A stretch of DNA of 64,000 bases from Marinobacter salinexigens (GCF_008370345.1 NZ_VTUU01000003.1:434001-498000); one strand, 5' to 3'; shown: positions 8,802 through 18,553, counted from the stretch's first letter. Numbers and translations are program-made. The notes: generated from the sequence alone by a model not told the origin.

Positions 8802-9233
8802 ATGGCCATATGGACCCGTACCCCCCAACTGGACCAACTTGCTGAAGCGAGCCGAAACACAGCTGTATCTCATATGGGGATCGAGTATCTGGAGATCGGC
8901 GATGATTACGTCAAGGGGCGTATGCCAGTGGACGAGCGTACCGTACAGCCATTTGGCATTCTTCATGGCGGCGCATCGGTGGTACTGGCGGAAACTCTGG
9001 GCAGTATGGCGGCAAACTGCTGCCTTAAGGATCCGGACACCGTTGCTGTTGGTCTGGATATCAACGCCAACCATATCCGCCCGGTGAGCAAAGGTTGGGT
9101 TTATGGAACGGCCAAGGCCGTTCACATCGGCAGCGCGACCCAGGTCTGGGAAATTCGTCTCGAAAATGAAGAAGGCAAAACAACCTGCATTTCACGGTTG
9201 ACTATGGCGGTCACCAAGATGTCCCGGCGCTAG
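8802..9233 (+). CDS. Hotdog-fold acyl-CoA thioesterase (YdiI/EntH type)
   Basis: A 143-residue 4HBT-superfamily thioesterase. The segment VQPFGILHGGASVVLAETLG carries the HGG motif and the downstream glutamate (in the helix LAET) that acts as catalytic base in the YdiI/EntH branch. The C-terminal strands (VGLDINANHIRPVSKG and the EIRLENEEGKT hairpin) complete the fold. ATG 8802 is preferred over GTG 8772 because TAAGG sits seven bases before it. Members hydrolyse aromatic or short acyl-CoA such as 1,4-dihydroxy-2-naphthoyl-CoA; the real substrate cannot be read from sequence. Its end overlaps the convergent cyclase by 4 bp. Confidence 0.85.
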   Translation: MAIWTRTPQLDQLAEASRNTAVSHMGIEYLEIGDDYVKGRMPVDERTVQPFGILHGGASVVLAETLGSMAANCCLKDPDTVAVGLDINANHIRPVSKGWVYGTAKAVHIGSATQVWEIRLENEEGKTTCISRLTMAVTKMSRR

Positions 9234-10219
9234 ACTTTTCGGGCGGGGTACAGGTGGATCTGATCTCGCCCGTTGTTCTTCGATTGGTACATCGCTTCGT
9301 CGGCCCGCGACAGTATTTTCTCAAGACGGCTGTCCTGAGGCTCGAGCAGAGCAATGCCAAAACTCGCACTGATTCTGATTTCCTGGTCCCGGTAATGGAT
9401 CGGGCTTTCGCGGAACAGTGAGGAAAAACGATGAGCCATCTCGATAGCATGGTCGGCGTCGGCATCCGGCAGCAGGATGGCAAATTCCTCGCCTCCGACC
9501 CGGGCGGCAATGTCCGAATCCCGTCCTTTATCCCGTAGCAGTTGTCCCACATGCCTGAGTACGGCATCGCCGGCTTCATGGCCAAACCCGTCATTGATCA
9601 ATTTGAAGTGATCCAGATCGAACATGATGATGGCCAGCGGAGACTGGCTTCTTTTTGCCTGGTGTAGCAGCTGCTGGCCAAACTGGAAAAAAGCGCGTCG
9701 GTTGTTTATCCGGGTCAGATCATCCTTCAGGGCTGTGGCCTCGGCTTTTTTTCGGGCCGCCTGAAGTGCAAGTTCCATGTTCTTGCGGTCGGTAATATCT
9801 GTGGCGATTTCCATCCGAACCAGACGGCCATCTGTCCAGCGAATGGCCTGGTCCCTGCACTGGTACCAGCGCTGATCTACGGTGTTCTGGAACTCCCAGA
9901 CGTGTGGTGGTTTGGGGGTGCCGTCATGGTCAAGAAGCAGGTGGTTCGAGCAGAAACTGCAGGGGCCGTCTCCGTTTTGCAAAACGCTCCAGCACTTTCG
10001 TCCCTCATAACTACCCCAGATGTTGCGTCCAAACGCGTTCATGTAGAGCAGTTCGTAGGTGTCGAACGTGGAGACATACACCAGGGCGTCAAGGTTATCC
10101 AGAATGGCTGTCAGCCCCTCTGGGTCCGTGTGAACCGGGGGGCTGTCGTCTGCGCTTGCGGTGGGAACATCACGGGTAATGATGCCGGAGTTCATTGGTG
10201 TTGGTATTCTCTCGGTCAT
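9230..10219 (-). CDS. PAS-GGDEF diguanylate cyclase
   Basis: A soluble protein of 329 residues from the ATG at 10219 (MTERIPTP), with an upstream in-frame ATG at 10294 judged less likely. A PAS-like domain at about residues 40-165 contains a cysteine cluster and hydrophobic core (LDALVYVSTFDTYELLYMN, CSFCSNHLLL). The GGDEF domain follows at about 175-325 with the active motif GGEEF in ARVGGEEFAILLPDAD and an intact RDSD I-site just upstream, so it should be active and feedback-inhibited. No membrane helix is predicted. It lies 71 bp downstream of the TauE gene on the same strand, and is convergent with the thioesterase. Confidence 0.9.
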   Translation of the reverse strand: MTERIPTPMNSGIITRDVPTASADDSPPVHTDPEGLTAILDNLDALVYVSTFDTYELLYMNAFGRNIWGSYEGRKCWSVLQNGDGPCSFCSNHLLLDHDGTPKPPHVWEFQNTVDQRWYQCRDQAIRWTDGRLVRMEIATDITDRKNMELALQAARKKAEATALKDDLTRINNRRAFFQFGQQLLHQAKRSQSPLAIIMFDLDHFKLINDGFGHEAGDAVLRHVGQLLRDKGRDSDIAARVGGEEFAILLPDADADHAIEMAHRFSSLFRESPIHYRDQEIRISASFGIALLEPQDSRLEKILSRADEAMYQSKNNGRDQIHLYPARKV

Positions 10220-10290
10220 TTTATGATCAGTATAGCAGTCCCGACAGAGTAAAAACCGGATTTTGGTGGCATATCCGGGTTTTACCGACG

Positions 10291-11022
10291 TCAAAGTGTC
10301 ATAAAACCCCGGATCAGTGCAGCGGTGCCGGCGACGGCAGCGATGCCCAGTATGATCGGGCGGAGACCCTCCAGGGGGATGTGGTGAACCAGTCTTCCGG
10401 ACAACCAGAAACCAACAAACACGCCCGGGAAGGTGACGGCGAATAACTTCAGCTCCCTGAGTCCCAGATAGCCCGAGGCGATCAGGGCGAGGAGGCTGAA
10501 CATGCTGGCGACCAGGAAAAATGCAGACATGTTGGCACGTACGAGGGGGCCCTTTTCGTTCTGGTAGATCATGGCAATAGGCGGCCCGCCGACGGCAGTA
10601 ATGGTGCCCATGTATGTGGATGCAGCGCCGGCAATCATGCTGTTACGAGGGTTGAGCGCGGGCTTGAGTCCACCGATGCTGAGTACCACCCCGGCAAGAA
10701 TCAGCCCTCCGAACATCAGTTCGAATCCCTTGGTCGAAACCAGTAACAATGTAATGGCAGCCAGTATCGCACCCGCAACACCGCCTCCGACAGCGAAACG
10801 TACCTCTGTGAGTCTTAGCGCGCCGCGGTTACGGATCAGCATCAAAACTGTAAGCAGGATGGCGTTGAGTACCAGGGGGCCAGGCAGCAAAAGAGGGCTG
10901 ATGAGAAACAGAAGCGGCGCTGATAGCGTACCGATGCCATAGCCTGCAACGCCCTGAAGGCAGGCGCCGGCAAGAATCGCGAGGTTGGCCAGCAAGATCT
11001 GTAAAAGAGAAACGTCTGTCAA
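10291..11022 (-). CDS. TauE/SafE-family membrane permease
   Basis: A 243-residue integral membrane protein with about eight hydrophobic segments, arranged as two related halves. The family (UPF0721, PF01925) exports or imports sulfite, sulfoacetate and related anions in the best-studied members. Diagnostic features are the Gly-rich first helix (QGVAGYGIGTLSAPLL), the second-half motif GTITAVGGPPIAMIY and the final helices. No gene of sulfur metabolism lies beside it except a rhodanese about 560 bp away, so the substrate is uncertain. It is probably transcribed with the cyclase gene 71 bp downstream. Confidence 0.85.
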   Translation of the reverse strand: MTDVSLLQILLANLAILAGACLQGVAGYGIGTLSAPLLFLISPLLLPGPLVLNAILLTVLMLIRNRGALRLTEVRFAVGGGVAGAILAAITLLLVSTKGFELMFGGLILAGVVLSIGGLKPALNPRNSMIAGAASTYMGTITAVGGPPIAMIYQNEKGPLVRANMSAFFLVASMFSLLALIASGYLGLRELKLFAVTFPGVFVGFWLSGRLVHHIPLEGLRPIILGIAAVAGTAALIRGFMTL

Positions 11023-11119
11023 AAGGCACCATCAGGTCTGAGAAAAGGGAGGGCGGGGCGTAGACGGCTGGATGCTGATAAACTGCGCTCAAGAGCACAA
11101 CAACTACAGATGGCGATCC

Positions 11120-11578
11120 ATGATACCGGAATCCAAACACAAACCCTGTCCATGTGGCAGCGGTAGACCATACCGCGAATGCTGCGAGGTTTTCCATCAG
11201 GGTAAGCCCGCACCTACCCCGGAAGCACTGATGCGGTCACGGTACACTGCCTTTGTACTCAAACTGACACACTATCTGCGGGATACCTGGCATGAGAGCA
11301 CCCGCCCTGCCGGACTGGATCTGGAAGGCTCTCCTGACTGGGTTGCGCTCAAGGTCATGGGTAGCGGGCATCAGGGTGATCAGGGCTGGGTCCATTTCCG
11401 TGCGATATATCGTGCGGGGGATGGCTGGGGTTTTCTGGAAGAAAAATCCGGTTTCTGTAGAGAAAAAGACCGCTGGTACTACCTGAGTGGTGATACCAGC
11501 GAAGGCATGCTCAAGCCGGGCAGAAACGAGCCTTGTCCCTGTGGGAGTGGCAGAAAGTACAAGGCATGCTGCCTCTGA
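11120..11578 (+). CDS. ychJ: YchJ-family protein with two SEC-C zinc motifs
   Basis: A 152-residue YchJ/UPF0225 protein from the ATG at 11120. It carries an N-terminal SEC-C motif (PCPCGSGRPYRECC) and a second at the extreme C terminus (EPCPCGSGRKYKACC), separated by the YchJ-type NTF2-like middle domain with the PTPEALMRSRYTAFV stretch. SEC-C motifs bind zinc and are known from SecA. The middle domain is a small cone-shaped fold of unknown biochemical role. The upstream in-frame ATG at 11072 would add 16 residues not found in the family and is unlikely. It is convergent with the rhodanese gene, only 4 bp away. Confidence 0.9.
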   Translation: MIPESKHKPCPCGSGRPYRECCEVFHQGKPAPTPEALMRSRYTAFVLKLTHYLRDTWHESTRPAGLDLEGSPDWVALKVMGSGHQGDQGWVHFRAIYRAGDGWGFLEEKSGFCREKDRWYYLSGDTSEGMLKPGRNEPCPCGSGRKYKACCL

Positions 11579-11582
11579 CGGG

Positions 11583-11963
11583 TTACTCGAACGAAGGCAG
11601 CTCGGGTTTATGGACGGGCTTGCCGGCTTCCTGCCAGGCGTCGAAACCGCCTGCAATGGACTGTACGTGCATGTAACCCATTTCCTTCAGGGCTTTAGCG
11701 CTCAGTGCTGCGCGCCCGGAGGTCTTGCAGTAGCAAACGATGCTCATGTCCCGGTTCTCAAAAGCCGGGTCGTTGGTGAATTTGAACTCCAGCATTCCAC
11801 GGGAGATGTTGATTGCGCCGGGTATGTGGCCGGTGCGGTACTCGTCTCCATCCCGCACATCCAGTAGCAGGTCGGCCTGGCTGATCGCTTCCTCGGCCTG
11901 ATTCAGGGACACTTCCCGAATCTCTTGTTTGGCGGCTTCGACGAGATCGTGAGCTGTTTTCAT
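11583..11963 (-). CDS. Rhodanese-like sulfurtransferase
   Basis: A 126-residue single-domain rhodanese from the ATG at 11963, preceded by GGGGAGG. The open frame extends upstream in its own reading frame to 12182 but this region belongs to the SixA-CHAD gene in a different frame. The motif LLLDVRDGDEYRTGHIPGAIN and the active-site loop CKTSGR with its catalytic cysteine are intact. Rhodaneses transfer sulfane sulfur to thiophilic acceptors such as cyanide or thioredoxin. A short N-terminal helix precedes the domain. Function in this cell is unspecified. Confidence 0.88.
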   Translation of the reverse strand: MKTAHDLVEAAKQEIREVSLNQAEEAISQADLLLDVRDGDEYRTGHIPGAINISRGMLEFKFTNDPAFENRDMSIVCYCKTSGRAALSAKALKEMGYMHVQSIAGGFDAWQEAGKPVHKPELPSFE

Positions 11964-11994
11964 GAGGCCTCCCCTTTGATTAATTTGTATAAGC

Positions 11995-13341
11995 TTATTC
12001 CATTTTGGTGTCTGGCGTACAGTCAAGGCTGCCCAGAGCCAGGATTTCGGTTCTTGAAAGGGCCTTTTTCGCTGACAGGGCTGAATGGACTGGCAGCAGG
12101 TTGGCGTCCGATGCTCCTGCTTCCCCGGCCATAAACTCTTCAACCAGTTTGATCTGTACGCACAGATCCTGGAAGCGGCCATAGCGATCCTGGCGCGCTT
12201 TTATCCCCTTCAGCGGCTTTTTCCAGTGGGATGGTGCCAGTTCCATCAGGTAGCGAAGGCGCTTCAGGCGCTTTCTGAGGCTGTGGATGTCTTCATCCGG
12301 TGACAGATGAGTCAGTTCGGCTGTTCGCCTGTTGAACTCTCTGCCTCTGCGCGTCACAGCTTTGCAAATACTGGCAGATGACAGCTTTGAGGCCAGCTTG
12401 CGGAAATTACGGCTCTCGATGAAGCCTTCCCAGACCGCAATACTGTCCAGGTAGCGTTTACTCGACAGACGTTTAACCAGCTTTTTGTGTTCTTTTCCGG
12501 CTCGCCGGGAAAGATAAGCAACCAGTGTCTGTCGGGTTTGTGAGTCCTCCTGGCAGAGTTCGGGAAGATCCGAGAGAAAAACATGAAGGTCTCTCAAGTG
12601 GCTGGTTGCATTGGCATGCCGCTTGAGCTGCAGAATCGAGCGCGCCAGCAGTTTGTCCCCGGTCACCTCCTGCAGGGACTCCGCGATAGCCCGGCTCCGG
12701 CGAATTGCGACCCGGTACTGGTGCAGGAATTCGTCATCAAGCCCTTGTACAACGCCGGGTTGCAGTTGTTGGATCAGGGCCGTTTGTTCGAGGAGTGACG
12801 AGGGAATATCGCTGTCGTTTGCCGGCTTTTTCCGTTTCCGGGCGAAGTGGCCATAACTGTATTCTGCCGGCGTGAGGAAGGTTTCCAGCTTGCCGGTGTG
12901 CCGGGCCAGCTGATCCCAGTGTTTGATGGAAAGTCTGATGTGGATAAGGCTTGCTGTTGGCAGGTGTGCCGGTGGATGTTTCAGTAACCAGCCAGCCAAC
13001 TCCAGCAGGGCCGGGTTGTGGCCGACAATCGCTACGCAGTCTCCATTATCGAGGTGCTGTAGCCAGTGCGCCAGTTTACGCCAGTTAAACGTATAGAGTT
13101 CCGGACAGGTTGTGACCTGACCAGGGCGGAGAGGCTCGGGCAGTATCCCTTCCAGCGTTTCCTGAGCCCGGGTGGCGTCGCTGGCATAGACCGGGCCATC
13201 GAACGCCCCGGCTTGCGCGAGCGCTCTTCGGAAAGGGAGCAGCTGACTCAGTCCCCTTGGGTTCAGGGGGCGTTCTTTATCGCTCAGTTGCTCATCTGTC
13301 CAACTGGATTTTGCGTGGCGTATCAGGAACAGGTGTTTCAT
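11995..13341 (-). CDS. SixA-type histidine phosphatase fused to a CHAD domain
   Basis: A 448-residue two-domain protein from the ATG at 13341 with the core LFLIRHAKSSW (RH catalytic pair, residues 8-9). Residues 1-165 form a SixA/histidine phosphatase domain with the second catalytic histidine in VGHNPALL. Residues about 180-440 form a CHAD domain: a helical bundle rich in conserved histidine, lysine and arginine (VVQGLDDEFLHQYRVAIRRSRAIA, DIHSLRKRLKRLRYLMEL). CHAD domains bind inorganic polyphosphate. SixA homologues dephosphorylate phosphohistidine. Fusion in one chain suggests a phosphatase recruited to polyphosphate, an inference. The gene runs opposite to the chemoreceptor, sharing the intergenic region with it. 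Confidence 0.88.
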   Translation of the reverse strand: MKHLFLIRHAKSSWTDEQLSDKERPLNPRGLSQLLPFRRALAQAGAFDGPVYASDATRAQETLEGILPEPLRPGQVTTCPELYTFNWRKLAHWLQHLDNGDCVAIVGHNPALLELAGWLLKHPPAHLPTASLIHIRLSIKHWDQLARHTGKLETFLTPAEYSYGHFARKRKKPANDSDIPSSLLEQTALIQQLQPGVVQGLDDEFLHQYRVAIRRSRAIAESLQEVTGDKLLARSILQLKRHANATSHLRDLHVFLSDLPELCQEDSQTRQTLVAYLSRRAGKEHKKLVKRLSSKRYLDSIAVWEGFIESRNFRKLASKLSSASICKAVTRRGREFNRRTAELTHLSPDEDIHSLRKRLKRLRYLMELAPSHWKKPLKGIKARQDRYGRFQDLCVQIKLVEEFMAGEAGASDANLLPVHSALSAKKALSRTEILALGSLDCTPDTKME

Positions 13342-13381
13342 GGGGCAGCCTTGGTACTGGTACTTTAGTCGTAGTTTATGC

Positions 13382-13408
13382 TCAAGGAACTGGCAGGGCT
13401 GCCGATAG
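13382..13408 (+). promoter_or_regulatory. Candidate sigma-28 (FliA) promoter for the chemoreceptor
   Basis: TCAA at 13382-13385, a 15-base spacer and GCCGATAG at 13401-13408 match the FliA consensus (TCAA/TAAA, N15, GCCGATAA) in all but one base of the downstream box. It lies about 170 bp upstream of the chemoreceptor start at 13579, in the right direction. This would place the receptor in the flagellar/chemotaxis regulon. No transcription data were available to me. Confidence 0.6.
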
Positions 13409-13578
13409 GCTATCTGCATGAATATTAAGAATTCATGACAATTTCCTGCCAGGGCTGGCCATTAAAGGAATGAGCATCCATGTGCGCCCTTTTACAAACT
13501 GGAACAGCTCGTTCTGATTGTCTATGGATAATGCTCGAACAACTAAACCATAACAAAGATTTTTGAGGGCTCTGCACC

Positions 13579-15255
13579 ATGAACTTCCTGTCTCGTCTTC
13601 GAATACGCACCCGGCTGCTGTTTGCCGTATTGGTACCGGTCCTGATTACGGCTGCAACGGTTGCCTGGATAACCATCAGTCAGATTCAGGCCAATGGCGA
13701 GGCAGAACTGGAGCGGCTCGAAAACAGCCTGCTGGAGGCGCGTAAAACCGGACTGAAGAACCTGGTTGAAGCTGCCAAAGCTGTGGTTCTGGAAGCCAAA
13801 GCGGACCCTGCATTGTCTGAAACAGAGGCGAAAGCTGAAGCAGCGTCCCGCATCCGCTCGATTCGTTTTGATAAGTCCAACTATGTGTTTGCCTATACCC
13901 GCGATGTCTACAACCTGGCATACGCGCCGGACCCTTCCAAAGAAGGGCCTACGACCAATCCGGTGCTTCGCAAACTGGTCGGTAGCCTGTTTGACGCGGC
14001 TGGCTCCAACGGGTATTTCGCCTACGACTGGATGAACCCGGCGTCCGGCAACGAAGAGCCCAAGGTGTCTTATTCCACGACAATTCCCGGTTGGGACTGG
14101 ATGATCGGAGCCGGGGTCTATGTCACTGATATCAAGACGCAGGTAGCTGCTGCACGGGAAGACATTGAGGCCCAGACCGCATCGACCCTCGGCTTTGTTC
14201 TTGCGGTGACAGCCATGGTAGTCGTCGTCTCGCTGCTTATCGGGGCGTTTGTGGGCCGCACCGTCACTAAACCCCTGAGAAATGTCAGCGATATGATGCA
14301 GGAGATTGCGGCCGGTGAGGGTGATCTGCGCCACCGACTGCCGGAAGATGGTTCTGATGAACTATCTGAACTGGGGCGCCGCTTCAATGCGTTTGTGATC
14401 AAGATCCAGAACACCATTCGCGAAGTGGGGGCGACCACCGATCAGGTAGCTTCAGCGGCCGAGGAGCTGAGTCGGGTTGCTAACGAAACCCGGGCGTCGG
14501 TACAGGAACAGGGCTCGGAAACGGATCAGATCGCCTCGGCGATCAACGAAATGGCGGCCACTATCCAGCAGATTTCGGGGAATGCCAACGAAGTGGAAAG
14601 CGCCGCGTCAGATGCGGACCGGGTAGCCCGGGATGGCGGTGAAACCATTACCGGTGCCCAGGCGGCGGTAAACAAACTATCAGAAGAAATCCAGGACAGT
14701 GCCAACAGCATCGATGCCCTGGCTGAGAAATCCAATGATATCCAACAGGTTCTGGACGTGATTCACGCGGTAACCGAGCAGACCAACCTGTTGGCGCTCA
14801 ATGCTGCGATCGAAGCAGCCCGGGCAGGAGAACATGGTCGGGGCTTCTCGGTGGTCGCTGATGAAGTCCGGCAGTTAGCCAAACGCAGTGCCGAATCTGC
14901 AGACCAGATCCGCGAGATGATTGGGGGCTTTGTTACTGAGTCCAGGGCTGCGGTTGAGCGTATGAACCAGTCCCGTGATCGGTCTTCAGAAACTGTGGAA
15001 CGTATCAACCATGCGACCAGTGCTCTGGGGACCATCGAGCAATCTGTCGGGCAGATTCATGATCAGGTGACCCAGATTGCGACAGCTGCCGAGCAGCAAA
15101 GCCAGGTGGCGGAAGAGATTAATCAGAACGTGGTACGTATCGTTGATGCTGCCCAGCGTAGCGACACAGGGGTAACCCAGACGAATGAAGCGAGCCAGGA
15201 ACTGGCCCGGCTGGGAGAAACCCTGAGAGGGTTGGTGGCCCAATTCAAGGTCTGA
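13579..15255 (+). CDS. Methyl-accepting chemotaxis protein with periplasmic cache sensor
   Basis: A 558-residue transmembrane receptor. Membrane helix 1 is at about 12-34 and helix 2 at about 203-226. Between them is a single-cache sensor ([21 protein letters not shown] and the [15 protein letters not shown] segment seen in sCache_2 receptors). A HAMP domain follows at about 227-280 and the long cytoplasmic signalling hairpin at about 290-540. The tip sequence [20 protein letters not shown] is the CheW/CheA contact and is fully conserved. There is no C-terminal CheR/CheB tether pentapeptide. Ligands of this sensor class are usually small organic acids; the actual one cannot be read. A sigma-28 promoter is visible upstream. 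Confidence 0.93.
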   Translation: MNFLSRLRIRTRLLFAVLVPVLITAATVAWITISQIQANGEAELERLENSLLEARKTGLKNLVEAAKAVVLEAKADPALSETEAKAEAASRIRSIRFDKSNYVFAYTRDVYNLAYAPDPSKEGPTTNPVLRKLVGSLFDAAGSNGYFAYDWMNPASGNEEPKVSYSTTIPGWDWMIGAGVYVTDIKTQVAAAREDIEAQTASTLGFVLAVTAMVVVVSLLIGAFVGRTVTKPLRNVSDMMQEIAAGEGDLRHRLPEDGSDELSELGRRFNAFVIKIQNTIREVGATTDQVASAAEELSRVANETRASVQEQGSETDQIASAINEMAATIQQISGNANEVESAASDADRVARDGGETITGAQAAVNKLSEEIQDSANSIDALAEKSNDIQQVLDVIHAVTEQTNLLALNAAIEAARAGEHGRGFSVVADEVRQLAKRSAESADQIREMIGGFVTESRAAVERMNQSRDRSSETVERINHATSALGTIEQSVGQIHDQVTQIATAAEQQSQVAEEINQNVVRIVDAAQRSDTGVTQTNEASQELARLGETLRGLVAQFKV

Positions 15256-15384
15256 GGACGATAGCCGGCTGTAATCCGGAAAAGGTGCTGCCGGCGACTC
15301 TTGGCTTGAGATTTATCGCAAGCTACTATTGTGACGCTTTAATGAACGCAAGACTTAATAACAGACCAACAAGTGGTGCCAACA

Positions 15385-16452
15385 ATGATGACTCGTCTGT
15401 TCAGAATGGCGGTAGCGGTATTGGCGTTTTCTGCCAGTTCGCTCAGCCTTGCTGAAGAAAACTTTACTCTGCGGCTTGCGCAGACCTGGGGACCCAATTC
15501 ACCGATTCTCGGTGAAACCGTACAGCATATGGCCGACATGGCAGAGACCATGTCCAACGGCCGCCTTAAGATTCGTATTGATGCTTCCAACAAGCACAAG
15601 GCGCCTTTCGGTATTTTCGACATGGTGCGTAACGGCCAGTATGACATGGGCCATACCGCCTCTTATTACTATAAGGGTACGATCCCGAACGCCATGTACT
15701 TCACCACCGTGCCTTTCGGCATGACTGCGCCAGAGCAGTACGCCTGGTTCTACTACGGTGACGGCATGGAACTGATGCAGAAGGTGTACGAGCCATTTGG
15801 TCTGCTGTCGTTCCCCGGCGGTAATACCGGCAACCAGATGGGTGGCTGGTTCCGCAAGGAAATCGAATCGGTTGATGACCTCAAGGGCCTGAAGATGCGG
15901 ACTCCGGGTTTTGCCGGCGAAGTGATGTCCGAACTGGGCGTTGCAGTCACCAACCTGCCGCCGGGAGAGCTGTACACCGCGCTGGAACGTAACACCATTG
16001 ATGCTCTGGAATGGGTGGGTCCGGCACTGGATTTCCCTATGGGCTTCCATCAGATCGCCAAGTACTACTACTCCGGCTGGCAGGAGCCCGGCGCTGAGGT
16101 GCAGTTCCTGGTCAACCAGAAGACCTGGAATAAACTGCCTGCTGACCTTCAGGAGATCCTGAGAGTGGCCATGCGTACGGCTGCCTATGACATGTACATC
16201 CAGAGCACGCACGAGAGCGGCGTGGCCTGGGCGAACATGAAGGAAGAATACCCGGACGTGACCCACAAGGTCTTCCCGCCGGAAGTCATTGAAGCCCTGC
16301 GTGCGGCAACCAACAAGTTGCTGGAGCAGGAAGCCGAGAAAGACGAACTGGCCCGTGAAATCATCAATTCACAGCGCGGCTATCTGAAACAGGTTCGCCA
16401 GTGGACCAATATTTCCGACAAGGCTTATCTCGATAGCGTAGCCGGCGAGTAA
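15385..16452 (+). CDS. TRAP transporter substrate-binding protein (DctP family), orphan
   Basis: From the ATG at 15385 the product is 355 residues with a Sec signal ending near SLSLA. The mature part has the DctP-family pattern: LRLAQTWGPNSPILGETVQHMAD at the start, the conserved KAPFGIFDMVRNGQYDMGH region, and the signature DLKGLKMRTPG with its substrate-binding arginine, followed by the GELYTALERNTIDALEW segment. TRAP importers bind organic acids and use the sodium gradient. No DctQ or DctM gene is adjacent; a full TRAP operon lies 14 kb away on the opposite strand. GTG codons at 15373 and 15376 are alternative starts. A strong terminator follows at 16492-16533. Confidence 0.88.
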   Translation: MMTRLFRMAVAVLAFSASSLSLAEENFTLRLAQTWGPNSPILGETVQHMADMAETMSNGRLKIRIDASNKHKAPFGIFDMVRNGQYDMGHTASYYYKGTIPNAMYFTTVPFGMTAPEQYAWFYYGDGMELMQKVYEPFGLLSFPGGNTGNQMGGWFRKEIESVDDLKGLKMRTPGFAGEVMSELGVAVTNLPPGELYTALERNTIDALEWVGPALDFPMGFHQIAKYYYSGWQEPGAEVQFLVNQKTWNKLPADLQEILRVAMRTAAYDMYIQSTHESGVAWANMKEEYPDVTHKVFPPEVIEALRAATNKLLEQEAEKDELAREIINSQRGYLKQVRQWTNISDKAYLDSVAGE

Positions 16453-16491
16453 TCGTCGGGCCTGAAACACAGGCCCATCGAGGGTGCAAGC

Positions 16492-16533
16492 AAAAGAGGC
16501 GTCAGGATAATCCGAATCCTGGCGCCTCTTTTT
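16492..16533 (+). terminator. Rho-independent terminator after the orphan DctP gene
   Basis: A long hairpin with arm AAAAGAGGCG (16492-16501) pairing with CGCCTCTTTT (16523-16532), plus an inner CAGGAT/ATCCTG stem, and a G-U pair between them. A T-run closes it on the plus strand. It separates the DctP gene from the polyamine operon. On the reverse strand it also has an A/T-rich end, but no reverse gene is near. Confidence 0.9.
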
Positions 16534-16584
16534 GTTTGCTAACGTTTCTGGAAAAATAGGCCCCTTATCTATTGGGCAGGGCCT

Positions 16585-17703
16585 ATGAACCAGACACTGC
16601 TTTCTCTGCGAAGTCTTTCCAAGCAATTTGATGGCAAATCCATCCTGGATTCGCTGGATCTTGATATCTATGACGGTGAGTTCCTGACTCTGCTGGGGCC
16701 ATCCGGCTGTGGTAAAACCACGCTCCTGCGCCTGATGGCAGGGTTTGAACATCCCGATGCCGGCTCCATTACCCTCGCCGGACAGGATCTGACTCATACT
16801 GCTCCGGAGCATCGCCCTCTTAATACCGTATTCCAGAACTACGCGTTGTTCCCGCACATGACGGTGTTTGACAACGTCGCCTACGGGCTGAAGATGGAGA
16901 AACGGCCGAAAGAGGAAATCCGTCAGCGGGTGGAAGAAGCGCTGGCCATGGTACAACTGGAAGATTTTGCCGGGCGTAAGCCGCACCAGCTCTCCGGTGG
17001 ACAACAGCAGCGGGTAGCCATCGCCCGCGCTGTGGTTAAGCGGCCGAAGGTGCTGTTGCTGGATGAACCCCTGTCGGCGCTGGATTACAAGCTTCGCCGC
17101 ACCATGCAGGTAGAACTTAAACGCCTGCAACGTGAGTTGGGCATCACGTTTGTGTTCGTGACTCACGATCAGGAAGAAGCTCTGTCTATGTCAGACCGGG
17201 TTGTCGTGCTAAAGGATGGGCTGATCCAGCAGCTCGGCACGCCCAGAGAAGTCTACGAACGTCCGGCTAACCTGTTCACTGCCCGATTTGTCGGTGAGAC
17301 CAATTTCTTTCCGGGGCACGTCGACAGGGCCAATGGCGATGAGACCATCACTGTTGATGTGTTCGGCCTGAAACGGACCTTCCGCAAACCTGATTTCCCG
17401 GTCTCTGAAGGCCAGCCGCTTCACGTGCTGTTACGGCCGGAGGATATCCGGGTCCTGGCACCGGATGATGCGGACGGCGTTCCGGGCAAAGTGGTTGAGC
17501 GTAACTACAAAGGCAGCACTCTGGACTCAGTAATCCATCTGGCAGACGGTACCGAAGTCCTGGCGTCGGAGTTTTTCGATGAGGATGACCCGGCCTTTGA
17601 TTACCGGCTCGGCGAGCCCGTTCGTGTGAGCTGGGTGGATGGCTGGGAATGGCTGCTGCCGCAAGAAGGCGAACCGGAACAGGAAGCCGCCACGGATGCG
17701 TAA
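16585..17703 (+). CDS. Polyamine-type ABC transporter ATPase (PotA-like), cluster 1
   Basis: A 372-residue ATPase. Walker A is GPSGCGKTT at residues 38-46, the ABC signature LSGGQ at 136-140, and the Walker B core LLLDEP at 157-162, with a D-loop and switch histidine ([10 protein letters not shown]) after it. The C-terminal 130 residues form an OB-type TOBE domain ([11 protein letters not shown]) found in PotA and other spermidine/putrescine, sulfate and maltose ATPases. It starts the operon potA-potB-potC-potD, whose members overlap or nearly overlap. The start ATG at 16585 has a weak AGGGCCT site. Substrate is inferred from the binding protein at the end of the operon. Confidence 0.93.
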   Translation: MNQTLLSLRSLSKQFDGKSILDSLDLDIYDGEFLTLLGPSGCGKTTLLRLMAGFEHPDAGSITLAGQDLTHTAPEHRPLNTVFQNYALFPHMTVFDNVAYGLKMEKRPKEEIRQRVEEALAMVQLEDFAGRKPHQLSGGQQQRVAIARAVVKRPKVLLLDEPLSALDYKLRRTMQVELKRLQRELGITFVFVTHDQEEALSMSDRVVVLKDGLIQQLGTPREVYERPANLFTARFVGETNFFPGHVDRANGDETITVDVFGLKRTFRKPDFPVSEGQPLHVLLRPEDIRVLAPDDADGVPGKVVERNYKGSTLDSVIHLADGTEVLASEFFDEDDPAFDYRLGEPVRVSWVDGWEWLLPQEGEPEQEAATDA

Positions 17704-18553
17704 CCTGATGCAGCAGCCGTTCAGGACGGCGGTGCTGGTGTTGGTCTGGGGCTGGTTACTGTTCCTGGTACTGGCCCCCAACCTGCTCGTCGTGGGCGCC
17801 AGTGTGATGACCCGCAGCCCCGGTACCTTCATTTCACTGCCGCTGACCCTGGATGCCTACCGGCAGCTGTTTGATCCGCTGTACCTGGAGGTTTTTCTTC
17901 ACTCCCTGTACATGGCCGCGGTAACCACGACGGTCTGCCTGCTGATCGGTTATCCGTTTGCCTGGTCCCTGTCGAAGGTGGGCAAGCAGCGTCAGGTGCT
18001 GCTGATTTTCCTGTTGATCGTCCCGTTCTGGACCAACTCCCTGGTTCGGACCTACGCCTTGAAACTGATTCTGGCGACCAACGGCCTGCTTAACAGTGCG
18101 CTGATGTCTCTGGGCTGGATCGACGAGCCGGTGCAGATGTTATATACCGAAGGTGCGGTGGTTATCGGCCTGGTCTACCTGTTGCTGCCGTTCATGATTC
18201 TGCCGTTGTACTCGGTATTCGAAGACCTCAGGGAAGACCTGTTACGTGCCTCCCATGATCTCGGTGCCGGGCGCTTTTCCACGTTCATTCATGTCATCGT
18301 TCCCATGACCCTCCCGGGGGTGCTGGCGGGGATTATGCTGGTCTTGCTGCCTGCGATGGGGCTCTTCTTCGTTCCGGATATTCTGGGTGGCTCCCGCAAC
18401 CTGCTGGTGGGGAATGTCATCAAGAACCAGTTCCTGGATGCCCGGAACTGGCCGTTCGGTGCTGCGGCGAGCATCATGCTGACCCTGGCGATGGCTTTCC
18501 TGATGTTTGCTCACCGGCTGAGTAAACGGCGGATCGGGGAGGACGGCGTATGA
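17696..18553 (+). CDS. Polyamine ABC transporter permease (PotB-like), cluster 1
   Basis: A 285-residue permease from the ATG at 17696, which overlaps the end of the ATPase gene by 8 bp; an upstream in-frame ATG at 17639 lies inside that gene. It has six membrane helices. The cytoplasmic EAA-type loop that docks on the ATPase is visible as [21 protein letters not shown]. The helix pattern and the [14 protein letters not shown] segment are those of PotB. Its stop overlaps the next start (ATGA). Confidence 0.92.
   Translation: MRNLMQQPFRTAVLVLVWGWLLFLVLAPNLLVVGASVMTRSPGTFISLPLTLDAYRQLFDPLYLEVFLHSLYMAAVTTTVCLLIGYPFAWSLSKVGKQRQVLLIFLLIVPFWTNSLVRTYALKLILATNGLLNSALMSLGWIDEPVQMLYTEGAVVIGLVYLLLPFMILPLYSVFEDLREDLLRASHDLGAGRFSTFIHVIVPMTLPGVLAGIMLVLLPAMGLFFVPDILGGSRNLLVGNVIKNQFLDARNWPFGAAASIMLTLAMAFLMFAHRLSKRRIGEDGV

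Noticed and set aside
16542..16584. Sigma-70 promoter directly before polyamine cluster 1
   Set aside because: TTGCTA and TATCTA are present but 24 bases apart, too far for a normal promoter.
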